The translations under genes and the position numbers were made by a program. Positions 56,168-64,000 of a stretch of DNA of 64,000 nt are shown piece by piece. Positions within the stretch are counted from its first letter, which is position 1. Every line of letters begins with the position of its first letter. The stretch lies in NCBI RefSeq assembly GCF_020166435.1, contig NZ_JAINZP010000005.1:1-64000 (forward strand), given 5' to 3'. Source of the DNA: Pectobacterium versatile (GTDB lineage: Bacteria > Pseudomonadota > Gammaproteobacteria > Enterobacterales > Enterobacteriaceae). Below the pieces are notes generated by a model, which was not told where the DNA came from, ran no database searches, and saw only the letters and a list, made by a program, of their open reading frames with translations.

Positions 56168-57271
56168 ATGAAAATTTTGGTCATCGGCCCTTCCTGGGTC
56201 GGCGATATGATGATGTCGCACAGCCTTTATCGCACGTTGAAGGCTGAACACCCGGAAGCGGTCATTGACGTGATGGCGCCAGCCTGGTGCCGCCCGCTGC
56301 TGGCACGGATGCCGGAAGTCAATCAGGCGTTAGCCATGCCGCTGGGTCACGGCGCACTTGAGCTGGGCGAACGTCGCCGTCTTGGCGTATCGCTGCGCGA
56401 TGCGAACTATGACCGCGCTTACGTGCTGCCCAACTCCTTGAAATCCGCGCTAGTCCCTTTCTTTGCTAACGTTCCGCAGCGTACAGGCTGGCGTGGCGAA
56501 ATGCGTTACGGATTGCTGAACGACGTACGCGTGCTGGATAAAACCGCATTTCCGCTGATGGTGCAGCGCTATACCGCGTTAGCCTACGATCGTAGCCGTA
56601 TCCGCCGTGCTGAGGATCTGCCGCAGCCGTTACTGTGGCCACAGTTGCAGGTCAATCAGACCGAAATTACGGACATGACGCAAGCGTTTAACCTCAGCGA
56701 TGCGCGCCCCATCATCGGTTTTTGCCCCGGTGCCGAATTCGGCCCTGCCAAACGCTGGCCGCATTATCACTATGCTGTGCTGGCACAATCACTGATTGAA
56801 CGCGGCTACCAGATAACACTGTTCGGTTCGGCCAATGACCGTTCGGCCTGTGACGATATCCTTCAAGGATTGACGGAAGACGCACGGCAGCATTGCGCCA
56901 ATCTGGCGGGGAAAACCTCTCTGGAACAGGCGGTGGTGCTCATTGCCGCCTGCCACGCCGTCGTCAGCAATGACTCTGGACTCATGCACGTTGCTGCGGC
57001 ACTTCATCGTCCGCTGGTGGCACTTTACGGTCCAAGCAGCCCTGATTTTACCCCGCCGCTGTCTCATCAGGCCGAGGTGATTCGACTGATTACCGGCTAT
57101 CACCGGGTGCGCAAAGGGGATGCTGAACAGGGTTACCATCAAAGTTTGATCGACATTCAGCCCGAGCGCGTGCTCAGCGCACTGGATAACTATATTGTTC
57201 CAAGAGAAAGCCTCGTTCCAAAAGAAAGTCTCACTCTAGGAGAAAATCTGGAACCGGGAGCAGATGCATGA
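56168..57271 (+). CDS. waaF: ADP-heptose:LPS heptosyltransferase II WaaF
   Basis: WaaF adds the second heptose to the LPS inner core at the cytoplasmic face of the inner membrane. The product is a family 9 glycosyltransferase beginning KILVIGPSWVGDMMMSHSL, with the donor-site block FCPGAEFGPAKRWP and the C-terminal SNDSGLMHVAAAL. At 367 residues it is about 19 longer than E. coli WaaF. The excess is a C-terminal tail made of three six-residue units (VPRESL, VPKESL, TLGENL) encoded by an 18-base tandem repeat. Its stop overlaps the waaC start by four bases. Confidence 0.97.
   Translation: MKILVIGPSWVGDMMMSHSLYRTLKAEHPEAVIDVMAPAWCRPLLARMPEVNQALAMPLGHGALELGERRRLGVSLRDANYDRAYVLPNSLKSALVPFFANVPQRTGWRGEMRYGLLNDVRVLDKTAFPLMVQRYTALAYDRSRIRRAEDLPQPLLWPQLQVNQTEITDMTQAFNLSDARPIIGFCPGAEFGPAKRWPHYHYAVLAQSLIERGYQITLFGSANDRSACDDILQGLTEDARQHCANLAGKTSLEQAVVLIAACHAVVSNDSGLMHVAAALHRPLVALYGPSSPDFTPPLSHQAEVIRLITGYHRVRKGDAEQGYHQSLIDIQPERVLSALDNYIVPRESLVPKESLTLGENLEPGADA
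57197..57250 (+). repeat. Three 18-base tandem repeats inside the 3' end of waaF
   Basis: Copies at 57197-57214, 57215-57232 and 57233-57250 share a GTTCCAAGAGAAAGCCTC pattern; the third is more diverged. They keep the reading frame and add a six-residue repeat to the WaaF C terminus. Confidence 0.8.
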
Positions 57272-58239
57272 GAGTGCTGATCGTGAAAACGTCGTCAATG
57301 GGCGATGTGCTGCACACCTTGCCAGCCTTAACCGACGCGATGCAGGCGATTCCTGGTATCCAATTCGATTGGGTGGTTGAAGAAGGTTTCGCGCAAGTTC
57401 CCAGCTGGCATCCGGCGGTTTCTCGCGTGATTCCAGTCGCGATACGCCGCTGGCGCAAAAGTTGGTTCAGTGCCCCGATACGTCAGGAACGTGCAGAATT
57501 TATGCGCCAGCTACGACAGCACCGCTACGATGCAGTTATTGATGCACAAGGGCTGATTAAAAGCGCGTTGCTGGTTACGCGACTCGCCAACGGAAAGAAA
57601 CACGGCTTGGATTGCAAAAGCGCGCGCGAGCCGCTGGCAAGCTGGTTTTATAACTATCGCCACCCGATAAGCCGCCGACAACATGCTGTCGAGCGCGTGC
57701 GGGAGCTGTTTGCCGCCAGCCTGAGCTATCGGAAACCCACCGAGCGTGGCGATTATGCCATTGCCTCACGCTTCCTCACCCAGTCGCCCGCAGACGCCAA
57801 CCGCTATCTGGTGTTTCTCCATGCCACAACGCGTGATGAAAAACACTGGCCGGAAGCGCACTGGCGTGAGCTGATTGCTCTATTAGCACCGAGTGGATTA
57901 CACATCAAACTCCCTTGGGGAGCGGAGCATGAGCACCAGCGTGCATTGCGGCTGGCGGAAGGCTTTCCACACGTTGACGTCTTACCACGCCTTACGCTGC
58001 AACAGGTTGCCGAGGTACTCGCAGGCGCCAGCGCGGTTGTCTCCGTCGATACTGGGCTTAGCCACCTGACAGCAGCGCTGGATCGTCCGAATATCACCCT
58101 ATACGGGCCAACCGATCCAGGGCTGATTGGCGGTTATGGGATGAATCAGGTGGTGGAAATGTCTGAAAGCCAGAAAATGGAGACCATTCCCGCTAGCCTC
58201 ATCCATCAGAAAGTAGAGAAGCTGATATACACTAAATAA
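57268..58239 (+). CDS. waaC: ADP-heptose:LPS heptosyltransferase I WaaC
   Basis: WaaC adds the first heptose to Kdo2-lipid A. The 323-residue family 9 glycosyltransferase begins RVLIVKTSSMGDVLHTLPAL and contains the late donor-site motif SVDTGLSHLTAAL and the block LYGPTDPGLIGGYG. ATGA overlaps join it to waaF. The stop codon and the final residues (YTK) are read from the left terminus of an ERIC element, so the C terminus was set by that insertion. Confidence 0.97.
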   Translation: MRVLIVKTSSMGDVLHTLPALTDAMQAIPGIQFDWVVEEGFAQVPSWHPAVSRVIPVAIRRWRKSWFSAPIRQERAEFMRQLRQHRYDAVIDAQGLIKSALLVTRLANGKKHGLDCKSAREPLASWFYNYRHPISRRQHAVERVRELFAASLSYRKPTERGDYAIASRFLTQSPADANRYLVFLHATTRDEKHWPEAHWRELIALLAPSGLHIKLPWGAEHEHQRALRLAEGFPHVDVLPRLTLQQVAEVLAGASAVVSVDTGLSHLTAALDRPNITLYGPTDPGLIGGYGMNQVVEMSESQKMETIPASLIHQKVEKLIYTK

Positions 58240-58569
58240 TTCGAGTTTCAGGACAAAAACGGCAAGGCGTTTTTGAACAGCGCTTGCGCTGACCCCGAAG
58301 GGGTGAGGCCATAAGGCCGAATAACGCGGCAAGAGAAGGACAAATTCGTCGGGAACGAATTTGCTCAGCCAGCGGCTGGCCTTCGGTGAGAGACAGGATG
58401 TCTCTCCCTCATCCCGGTGAGCTTACCCAAGTAAGTGATTCGGGTGACTGACAAATCTGCCAGAGGCAGGTTTGAACGCGGCTTGCAGCGGCCCCAGCGG
58501 GGCGAGGTCCACGAAAGTGGGCCGAGTAGCGCGGCCAACGCACATGCAACTTGAAGTATGACGGGTATA
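58226..58569 (+). repeat. Expanded ERIC element between waaC and waaL
   Basis: It starts TATACACTAAATAATTCGAG inside the waaC 3' end and ends CTTGAAGTATGACGGGTATA. Its left cassettes match the element at 38925-39186 (AGCGCTTGCGCT, CCCCGAAGGGG, GGCCATAAGGCC). Its middle cassettes match 41365-41710 (hairpins at 58342-58362, 58366-58378 and 58388-58406). The last hairpin at 58506-58523 (GGTCCACGAAAGTGGGCC) differs in sequence from that of the other two but keeps the fold. Confidence 0.85.
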
Positions 58570-58619
58570 GAATTACCTGCATCAGACGAGTGATATCGCT
58601 CCCGACTGTGAACAAATAC

Positions 58620-59879
58620 ATGCTCAATGAATTAAGGTACGAACTGGGAAAAACGCCCAGCATAAGTTCGGTTGTCGCGCTTAAAGCGGTTTTCCCCGGC
58701 TGTTTACTCACATTAGCCATTATGCCATTTAGTAGCATTATTGCCGGATGGCTTTTTTATCTCACGGGTTCGCTGTCTGTTTTCTATGTGGTGACACACT
58801 TAAGAACAGTAATAGCCGCTAGGCGGTTATTATTGATTCCACTTTGCCTGCTTGCCATCGGCTTAACCAATCTCGTTTGGTATCACCACTATTATCAACC
58901 CGATAGCCTTTTCCCTTATGTGTACAACGCCTATAAAACATCTGCACATGCGGGTATTTTGGGCGCATTTATCCTGCTAACAGCCCTACATATCACGCCA
59001 AAAAAGCAAAAGATATCGCTCTTCTACATCATCGCAATCTGTGTATTCGCGCTGGGCTATGCGTTCTACCAGTCACTGTTCAGCGGGATGCACCGTATTG
59101 GATTAGTATTTGGTACCGCAACGAGCGCAGCCTATTTTCTTACCTTCATTGGTGCGTTAAGCGCACAAGCGCTGCTCAAGCTCGACTCAGCTTATAAGTA
59201 TTATCTCTATCTGGGGCATTTTCTGTTAGTCACCATCGCTATTTTCCTGACAGAAACTCGAGCGGCTATACTCGTCTATCCTATTGTTGGTGCGACCATT
59301 TTATTGTCAGAGGTCAGGCACAATAAGCGTTTGTTCATCAAGGCATTTATCGGTTCATCGGCCACTATTTTCCTGTGTTTATTCCTTTTCCAGGATACGC
59401 TTCATCAACGAGTCAACGACCTGATCAACGATATACACAGCTATAGTATGGACAACAGCATGACATCGGTGGGTGCACGAATCGCGATGTATCAATCAGG
59501 AATCGAAGCCGGGGAAGAAGCGCTATTGGGGCAATCCGCCGAACAGCGTGCAGAGCATATCATTGCACAAGCAAAGCAAGAGTCTGAATTATCCGGCGCG
59601 CTGAGATATTTGAATGTCCATCTGCATAACGAAGTGATTGATGCTTTCTCCCTTAAGGGATTGCTGGGCGCAATATTGCTTGTGTTGCTCTATGCCGCTT
59701 TATTTTATTTTTCATTTTTTGTTCTACGCAGCCACCTCTCGGCCGCATTGCTTTTTGCCCTGCTGATGTATGGACTTAGCGATGTCATTCTCTATTCACG
59801 AGACATGCTTATCGCGTGGCTTATGGCATTTTGCCTCGGCACAACGCTGACCGGAAAATGGCTAAAGCCACCACGATGA
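58620..59879 (+). CDS. waaL: O-antigen ligase WaaL
   Basis: WaaL transfers O-antigen from its lipid carrier to the LPS core on the periplasmic side. The ATG at 58620 gives 419 residues, the E. coli K-12 length; the open frame extends upstream into the ERIC, but that part is not credible protein. About ten to twelve membrane helices are visible. The family blocks match E. coli Waa[46 protein letters not shown], and the periplasmic [19 protein letters not shown] with its essential histidine. No clear ribosome-binding site precedes the ATG, so expression may be weak or the start may differ (GTG at 58608). Confidence 0.88.
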   Translation: MLNELRYELGKTPSISSVVALKAVFPGCLLTLAIMPFSSIIAGWLFYLTGSLSVFYVVTHLRTVIAARRLLLIPLCLLAIGLTNLVWYHHYYQPDSLFPYVYNAYKTSAHAGILGAFILLTALHITPKKQKISLFYIIAICVFALGYAFYQSLFSGMHRIGLVFGTATSAAYFLTFIGALSAQALLKLDSAYKYYLYLGHFLLVTIAIFLTETRAAILVYPIVGATILLSEVRHNKRLFIKAFIGSSATIFLCLFLFQDTLHQRVNDLINDIHSYSMDNSMTSVGARIAMYQSGIEAGEEALLGQSAEQRAEHIIAQAKQESELSGALRYLNVHLHNEVIDAFSLKGLLGAILLVLLYAALFYFSFFVLRSHLSAALLFALLMYGLSDVILYSRDMLIAWLMAFCLGTTLTGKWLKPPR

Positions 59880-59910
59880 TCGTAAAAATTCGCGGGGCTA
59901 CCTGCGGATT

Positions 59911-60285
59911 CTAATCAGCGAGTTTTTTCAATGCTTCCGCTACGGCATACACATCGTGAAGCCCTTGTGCAGCCATTACCGCGAAGTCAGCAAAGTCTTC
60001 TGACGGTGTGATTGGCGAGCCATTCATATCAAGAAACACCATAGCCGACGCGACTGACGTCCTTTTGTTGGCATCATTAAAGCCATGCCCGCGTGCTATC
60101 GAAAGCAACAGCGATGCGGCAAGCACGTACAGGTCATTCTCACCTTGGTATGAGTGCAGATTCTCAACGCGGGCAACCATACCTTCCACCAAACCAATAT
60201 CCCGATACCCTGCCAAACCACCGTACGTTTCTAACTGACAGTCGTGAATGGCGATGACCTGCTCAACCGTTAAGAAGAAGATCAT
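59911..60285 (-). CDS. doc: Doc-family toxin (death on curing, Fic fold)
   Basis: Doc toxins phosphorylate and inactivate elongation factor EF-Tu. The 124-residue product carries the Fic/Doc core motif HGFNDANKR at about 67-75, matching the HxFx(D/N)xNKR active site of phage P1 Doc, and LTVEQVIAIHDCQLETYGG at the start. Its start overlaps the antitoxin gene by four bases, the normal layout of these pairs. It converges on waaL and lies in the middle of the LPS core region. Confidence 0.92.
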   Translation of the reverse strand: MIFFLTVEQVIAIHDCQLETYGGLAGYRDIGLVEGMVARVENLHSYQGENDLYVLAASLLLSIARGHGFNDANKRTSVASAMVFLDMNGSPITPSEDFADFAVMAAQGLHDVYAVAEALKKLAD

Positions 60286-60506
60286 TTATCAGCAAGTTCC
60301 TTGAACAGCGCCTGATTCTTTGGCTTACTCATGACCTTGGCAAGAGAAACCTCAAATTTAGCCTGCTGCAACTCCGCAAATTGTTGCGCGGTAATAACCA
60401 CCATATCCGGTGCAGAACGACGGGTAATTGTCACTGGCTGCGTAATAGCAGTGTCCAATACTTTGGCAAATTTCTGACGAACATCAGAGAAAGTCATGGT
60501 CAACAT
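60282..60506 (-). CDS. phd: Phd-family antitoxin
   Basis: The 74-residue product resembles Phd/YefM antitoxins: an N-terminal DNA-binding part (FSDVRQKFAKVLDTAITQPV, then TITRRSAPDMVVITAQQFAEL) and a flexible acidic/basic C terminus that should wrap the Doc toxin. The ATG at 60504-60506 has AAGGA seven bases upstream; an ATG three codons in is possible. Together with Doc it should repress its own promoter through the palindrome just upstream. Confidence 0.9.
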   Translation of the reverse strand: MLTMTFSDVRQKFAKVLDTAITQPVTITRRSAPDMVVITAQQFAELQQAKFEVSLAKVMSKPKNQALFKELADK

Positions 60507-60538
60507 AAGAGGTTCCTTTAAGTTGTTTCGGGTTCATA

Positions 60539-60564
60539 TCAACTAAGTTGTACAATTAAGTTGA
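60539..60564. promoter_or_regulatory. Palindromic operator of the phd-doc pair
   Basis: The near-perfect 26-base palindrome is centred on TTGTACAA with TCAACT and AGTTGA arms. It starts 33 bases upstream of the antitoxin ATG. Phage P1 Phd binds a palindrome centred on GTAC, so this is the likely autoregulatory site. Confidence 0.7.
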
Positions 60565-60939
60565 TGACAACGTCAGTCTAGTGCGCCAAATCTATTTCGA
60601 CAAACGATATCAATCATGACAACGCAAAACGATGTCAGGTTCTTAGTCCCTATTCACGATCTCTTTTAATGAATGCGAAAGAAAATTTATCCAGTGAAAT
60701 GAGCCGTAGCACTCTTACAACACATTGAGAACGTAGAGAGGTTGTAGAAACGTTGTGGCCGGAAAGCGACAGGTACAGAGCACATCTGCGCAGCTTTCGA
60801 GATGACGGGTATAATCTTAATTACTACTGTGAGAGGGATGTGGGTTCTAGTACCATACGGGGTTTAGCACAATATGTGCTGTAGCACTTCGCGCGATACA
60901 TTTGCACACCGCACATCGCCGTGAAATTTCGGATTATTT
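60565..60939. other. Region between phd-doc and the waaQ leader, with an ERIC right-end remnant
   Basis: No gene is visible. At about 60788-60813 the sequence GCAGCTTTCGAGATGACGGG followed by TATA is a typical right ERIC end without the rest of the element. Its terminal TATA continues into TATAAT (60810-60815), a consensus -10 box that may start transcription of the waaQ operon; the matching -35 (TGCGCA) is poor. Confidence 0.5.
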
Positions 60940-60978
60940 CAGTTAACTGGTAGCTGTAGAGCCAGAGGCGGTAGCGTG
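60940..60978 (+). promoter_or_regulatory. JUMPstart element with ops site (RfaH target)
   Basis: The 39-base block contains CAGTTAACTGGTAGCTGTAG, then AGCCAG, then the ops element GGCGGTAGCGTG at 60967-60978. This is the JUMPstart consensus found upstream of enterobacterial LPS and polysaccharide operons. RNA polymerase pauses at ops and recruits RfaH. It lies in the untranslated leader 45 bases before the waaQ start. Confidence 0.93.
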
Positions 60979-61022
60979 CCTGTAAATAAATCATAATTTA
61001 TTGATTGCATGAAGGAAAACGA

Positions 61023-62093
61023 GTGAGTCCACGCATCATCTCTTATCACCGAATTCTTGTGGTGAAGCTCAGATATCACGGCGATATGCTGCTGACCACT
61101 CCGCTCATCAGCACGCTGAAAGCCAATTATCCTGACGCCAAAATCGACGTATTGCTGTACCAGGATACGATGCCGATTCTCTCTGCAAACCCAGAGATAC
61201 ATCAGCTTTATGGGCTCAAAAGAAAGACGAGTACGCTTTTGGAAAAGATCTGTAATTTCAAAGGCGTCAGACAAGAACTTAAGCAAAACAATTACGATCT
61301 GATCGTCAATTTAGCTGACCAGTGGCCCATTGCCCTATTAGTAAAATCATTGGGGTGTCGCAGTATTGCTCTCGATCGGGGCGATAATCTGAAAGGAAAG
61401 ATGTGGCGTTCATTTTTCAGCACCTGCGTTCCGCCAATGGGCGCGCATATTGTTGAGCAAAATCTTCATCTCCTCACCCCGCTCAACCTGCCGGCGTCAA
61501 ATACATGCTCGACATTATCACTGCATTATCGTCAGGAAGACGCCCAAAGTATCGCTGATCAACGCCCTACGCTGTTAACACAACGCTACGTCGTCATCCA
61601 ACCCACGACTCGCCAATACTACAAATACTGGGACAACGACAAATTCGCTCAGGTCATTGACTATCTTAAAACCAAAAATCTGGAAGTCGTTTTGACCTGT
61701 GGTCCTTCAGAAGACGATTTAAACGTGGTGCGGGATATTCACTCACAGTGCACGCATAAACCCGATATGACCTTTGCGGGTAAAACGAGTTTTCTGGAAC
61801 TGGCTGCGTTAATTGACAACGCCGTGTTGTATATCGGTGTAGATTCCGCCCCAATGCATATGGCTGCTGCATTGAATACGCCACTCGTCAGCTTATTTGG
61901 CCCAACAGACTACAAGGTATGGCGTCCGTGGTGCGACCGCTATAAGCAAATTTGGGCAGGTGAATATCAACAGATGCCAGCCCAACAGAATTACGATCAG
62001 ACGGTCAAATATTTGTCCTGCATTCCAGCACAAGCGGTTATTCAGGCATCAGAAGACATGCTACAAGAGGCGCAGGAAGAGAACACCCAATGA
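61023..62093 (+). CDS. waaQ: LPS core heptosyltransferase III WaaQ
   Basis: WaaQ adds the branching third heptose to the second heptose of the inner core. I choose the GTG at 61023, which has AAGGA six bases upstream, giving 356 residues; a TTG at 61005 is less likely. The family 9 glycosyltransferase signatures are ILVVKLRYHGDMLLTTPLI, NLADQWP, QPTTRQYYKYWDNDKF and IGVDSAPMHMAAALNTP. It is the first gene of an RfaH-controlled operon and overlaps waaG by four bases. Unlike in E. coli, this operon runs in the same direction as hldD-waaFCL. Confidence 0.94.
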   Translation: MSPRIISYHRILVVKLRYHGDMLLTTPLISTLKANYPDAKIDVLLYQDTMPILSANPEIHQLYGLKRKTSTLLEKICNFKGVRQELKQNNYDLIVNLADQWPIALLVKSLGCRSIALDRGDNLKGKMWRSFFSTCVPPMGAHIVEQNLHLLTPLNLPASNTCSTLSLHYRQEDAQSIADQRPTLLTQRYVVIQPTTRQYYKYWDNDKFAQVIDYLKTKNLEVVLTCGPSEDDLNVVRDIHSQCTHKPDMTFAGKTSFLELAALIDNAVLYIGVDSAPMHMAAALNTPLVSLFGPTDYKVWRPWCDRYKQIWAGEYQQMPAQQNYDQTVKYLSCIPAQAVIQASEDMLQEAQEENTQ

Positions 62094-63205
62094 AAATCGC
62101 ATTCTGCGTCTATAAATTCTTTCCTTTCGGCGGGCTACAGCGGGATTTTCTGAGCATTGCACTAACGTGCCAAAAACAAGGCCACGACATTCGTGTTTAC
62201 ACTAGCGAATGGCAAGGTGACAACCCGGAAGGGTTCGACATCGTTCTCGTCCCCCTCTCAGGGCTGGGTAATCATACTCGACATCGCCGTTTTTCCGACT
62301 GGATACATCACCATTTACAACAGCACCCTGTCGACCGCGTTGTCGGGTTTAGCAAAATGCCAGGACTGGACTTCTACTATGCCGCAGAAGGATGTACGGC
62401 AGAAAAGGCGGTTCAGGAAAAAGGTTTCTTTTATCGACTCACACCTCGCTACCGCGGATATGCGGCACTTGAACGAGACGTGTTCGATAAAAATAGCCAC
62501 ACACGCATGCTGATGCTGACGCCGCGGCAAATCGCCCATTTTCAGAAGCATTACGGCACACAAGATGAACGCTTTTTTATGCTACCACCGGGTATTTCGC
62601 TGGATAGAAAGTACAGCACACGCTCTCCAGATACGCGTTCACAGTTCCGTCAGCAGCATCATCTGGATGAAAACGGATTTGTTCTATTACAGGTCGGTTC
62701 CGACTTCAAACGTAAAGGTGTTGGCCGTAGTCTGACCGCTATCGCCAGCCTGCCACAGGAACTGCGTCAACACGTAACGCTGTTGGTTGTCGGCCAGGAC
62801 GATCCAAAACCGTTTCAACAACAGGCAGAGCAGCTCGGCATCGGCAAACAAATACACTTCTTCTCTGGCCGAGACGACATTCCTGATTTCATGGCAGCCG
62901 CAGACTTGTTACTTCATCCGGCACATCAGGAAGCCGCTGGCATCGTTTTACTTGAGGCTATCGCGGCTGGACTGCCCATACTCGTTACCGATGCGTGCGG
63001 TTATGCTTTTTACATTGAGCGCTCGCAGGCCGGGCAGGTCATCCCAGAGCCTTTTAGTCAGACAGCACTGAACCACGCGTTGTCACACGCACTTAGTCAG
63101 CCAGAAACGCTGAAACAGTGGGCAGAAAATGCCCGCCATTTTGCCGATACAGAAGATATTTATAGTTTGCCAGAAAAAGCGGCACAGTTGATTATCGAAT
63201 CATAA
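62090..63205 (+). CDS. waaG: LPS core glucosyltransferase I WaaG
   Basis: WaaG adds the first outer-core glucose to heptose II. The 371-residue product is a GT-B family 4 glycosyltransferase beginning KIAFCVYKFFPFGGLQRDFL. It has the family blocks GFSKMPGLDFYYAAE, LLQVGSDFKRKGVGRSL, and the donor-site EX7E motif in HQEAAGIVLLEAIAAGLP. Its start overlaps the waaQ stop (ATGA). Confidence 0.96.
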   Translation: MKIAFCVYKFFPFGGLQRDFLSIALTCQKQGHDIRVYTSEWQGDNPEGFDIVLVPLSGLGNHTRHRRFSDWIHHHLQQHPVDRVVGFSKMPGLDFYYAAEGCTAEKAVQEKGFFYRLTPRYRGYAALERDVFDKNSHTRMLMLTPRQIAHFQKHYGTQDERFFMLPPGISLDRKYSTRSPDTRSQFRQQHHLDENGFVLLQVGSDFKRKGVGRSLTAIASLPQELRQHVTLLVVGQDDPKPFQQQAEQLGIGKQIHFFSGRDDIPDFMAAADLLLHPAHQEAAGIVLLEAIAAGLPILVTDACGYAFYIERSQAGQVIPEPFSQTALNHALSHALSQPETLKQWAENARHFADTEDIYSLPEKAAQLIIES

Positions 63206-63282
63206 TGATAAATAAAGACATATTCTGACCTGTTTCTTACAACACGTTATTCTTTCCGCTATTTATCCAACACGGTAAGCAC

Positions 63283-64000
63283 ATGTACTTTGACAAAGAA
63301 AAAGTCATAAAAACTGTACACTCATTCTCCTATTCTAAAAAAAATGCCGAGTTAGACATAGCCTTTGGCACGGATGAAAAGTTCATTTATGGCTGCGCCA
63401 TCGCTATAGCCTCTATTCTATTAAAAAATCAGGACTATGGTTTATCCTTTCACGTGTTTACCGATAAACTCAGTGATGGCGACAAAACTAGATTCCAGGA
63501 AATGGCAAAGGAATATAATACAACCATTAACATCTATATCGTTGATTGTTCTTGGTTAAAAACGTTACCAGAAACCAAACTCTGGAGCTATGCCATTTAT
63601 TTCCGCTTTATTATTGCCGACTATTTCTATCAGATACTCGATAGAGTTCTCTACCTTGATGCGGACATTATATGTAATGGCTCGTTGCAAGAATTAATAA
63701 AATTAGATATTAGTAACCATATTGCCTCTGCTGTTTTAGATGGTGATAGCAGTTGGTGGGAAAACCGCGCACAAAAACTTCAACATCCTGAACTCAGCAA
63801 TGGCTACTTTAATTCCGGCGTGTTGTTAATTGAAATCAATAACTGGCATCAAGCATCTGTAACAGAAAACAGCATGCGTTTTTTGGTCGATCCAGAGATG
63901 AAGAAAGTCATTACCCATCCTGATCAGGATATTTTAAATATACTTTTGGCAGGGAATTTTCATCAACTGGATAATAAATACAACATCCAATTTAGTATAA
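63283..64000 (+). CDS. LPS core glycosyltransferase, family 8 (WaaI/WaaO/WaaJ-like), 3' end outside the window
   Basis: The frame opens at the ATG at 63283 (MYFDKEKVIKTVHSFS), preceded by GGTAAG, and is still open at the right edge after 239 codons. It is a retaining sugar transferase of family 8: the substrate start LDIAFGTDEKFIYGCAIA, the metal-binding DxD in YLDADIICNGSLQELI, NSGVLLIEINNW, and HPDQDILN. In E. coli such enzymes add outer-core galactose or glucose. Codon use is more A+T-rich than in waaG, common for outer-core genes. Which sugar it adds cannot be told. Confidence 0.88.
   Translation, partial: MYFDKEKVIKTVHSFSYSKKNAELDIAFGTDEKFIYGCAIAIASILLKNQDYGLSFHVFTDKLSDGDKTRFQEMAKEYNTTINIYIVDCSWLKTLPETKLWSYAIYFRFIIADYFYQILDRVLYLDADIICNGSLQELIKLDISNHIASAVLDGDSSWWENRAQKLQHPELSNGYFNSGVLLIEINNWHQASVTENSMRFLVDPEMKKVITHPDQDILNILLAGNFHQLDNKYNIQFSI

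Noticed and set aside
58551-58619. Extended waaL start at a TTG inside the ERIC
   Set aside because: It would translate repeat sequence and adds 23 residues not found in WaaL proteins; the ATG at 58620 gives the E. coli K-12 length.

Overview
The window is a chromosomal segment of an enterobacterium, most probably a soft-rot species of Pectobacterium. Nearly every housekeeping protein is close to its Escherichia coli counterpart in sequence and length. Several traits are not E. coli-like: a Pseudomonas-type magnesium HemB beside tatD, ERIC repeats ending in a GGGTATA sequence, and a PagP (Rcp-like) gene beside cysE. There are about 53 protein genes and no rRNA, tRNA, insertion sequence, prophage or CRISPR array that I can see.

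Region 1 (1-19000) matches the E. coli hemG to rmuC block: hemG (cut by the left edge), trkH, yigZ and pepQ on the minus strand; fadBA on the plus strand behind a FadR operator; then fre, ubiD, rfaH, hemB, tatD, tatCBA, ubiB, ubiJ, ubiE and rmuC. It combines fatty-acid oxidation, ubiquinone synthesis, haem synthesis and twin-arginine export.

Region 2 (19200-30600) is the arginine cluster argHBC and divergent argE, plus ppc. In E. coli this lies elsewhere on the chromosome; here it sits between rmuC and udp. A three-gene sugar-acid module (GntR regulator, mannonate dehydratase-like enolase-superfamily enzyme, PTS EIIBC) separates argE from ppc.

Region 3 (30700-46100) mixes accessory genes with the udp, dlhH, metE, metR, yigM order. 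Accessory items are an A+T-rich orphan HemS/ChuS-like protein, a tyrosine phosphatase, an unknown A+T-rich protein and two paralogous chemoreceptors, each behind a clear sigma-28 promoter.

Region 4 (46100-55000) holds pagP, cysE, gpsA, secB, yibN, envC, yibQ, tdh and kbl. grxC and gpmM, which E. coli has in this block, are absent.

Region 5 (55200-64000) is LPS core synthesis: hldD, waaF, waaC and waaL, a Phd-Doc toxin-antitoxin pair, then a second operon (waaQ, waaG and a glycosyltransferase family 8 gene cut by the right edge). That operon follows a textbook JUMPstart/ops element, the target of RfaH, whose gene is also in this window.

The most unusual non-coding feature is a family of six ERIC-type repeats plus one remnant. 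Three are expanded to about 260-350 bp by strings of short perfect hairpins. At equivalent slots the hairpin sequence changes while the fold is kept. Two of these repeats supply stop codons of neighbouring genes, one forms the leader of the PTS gene, and the remnant may supply a promoter -10 box for the waaQ operon.
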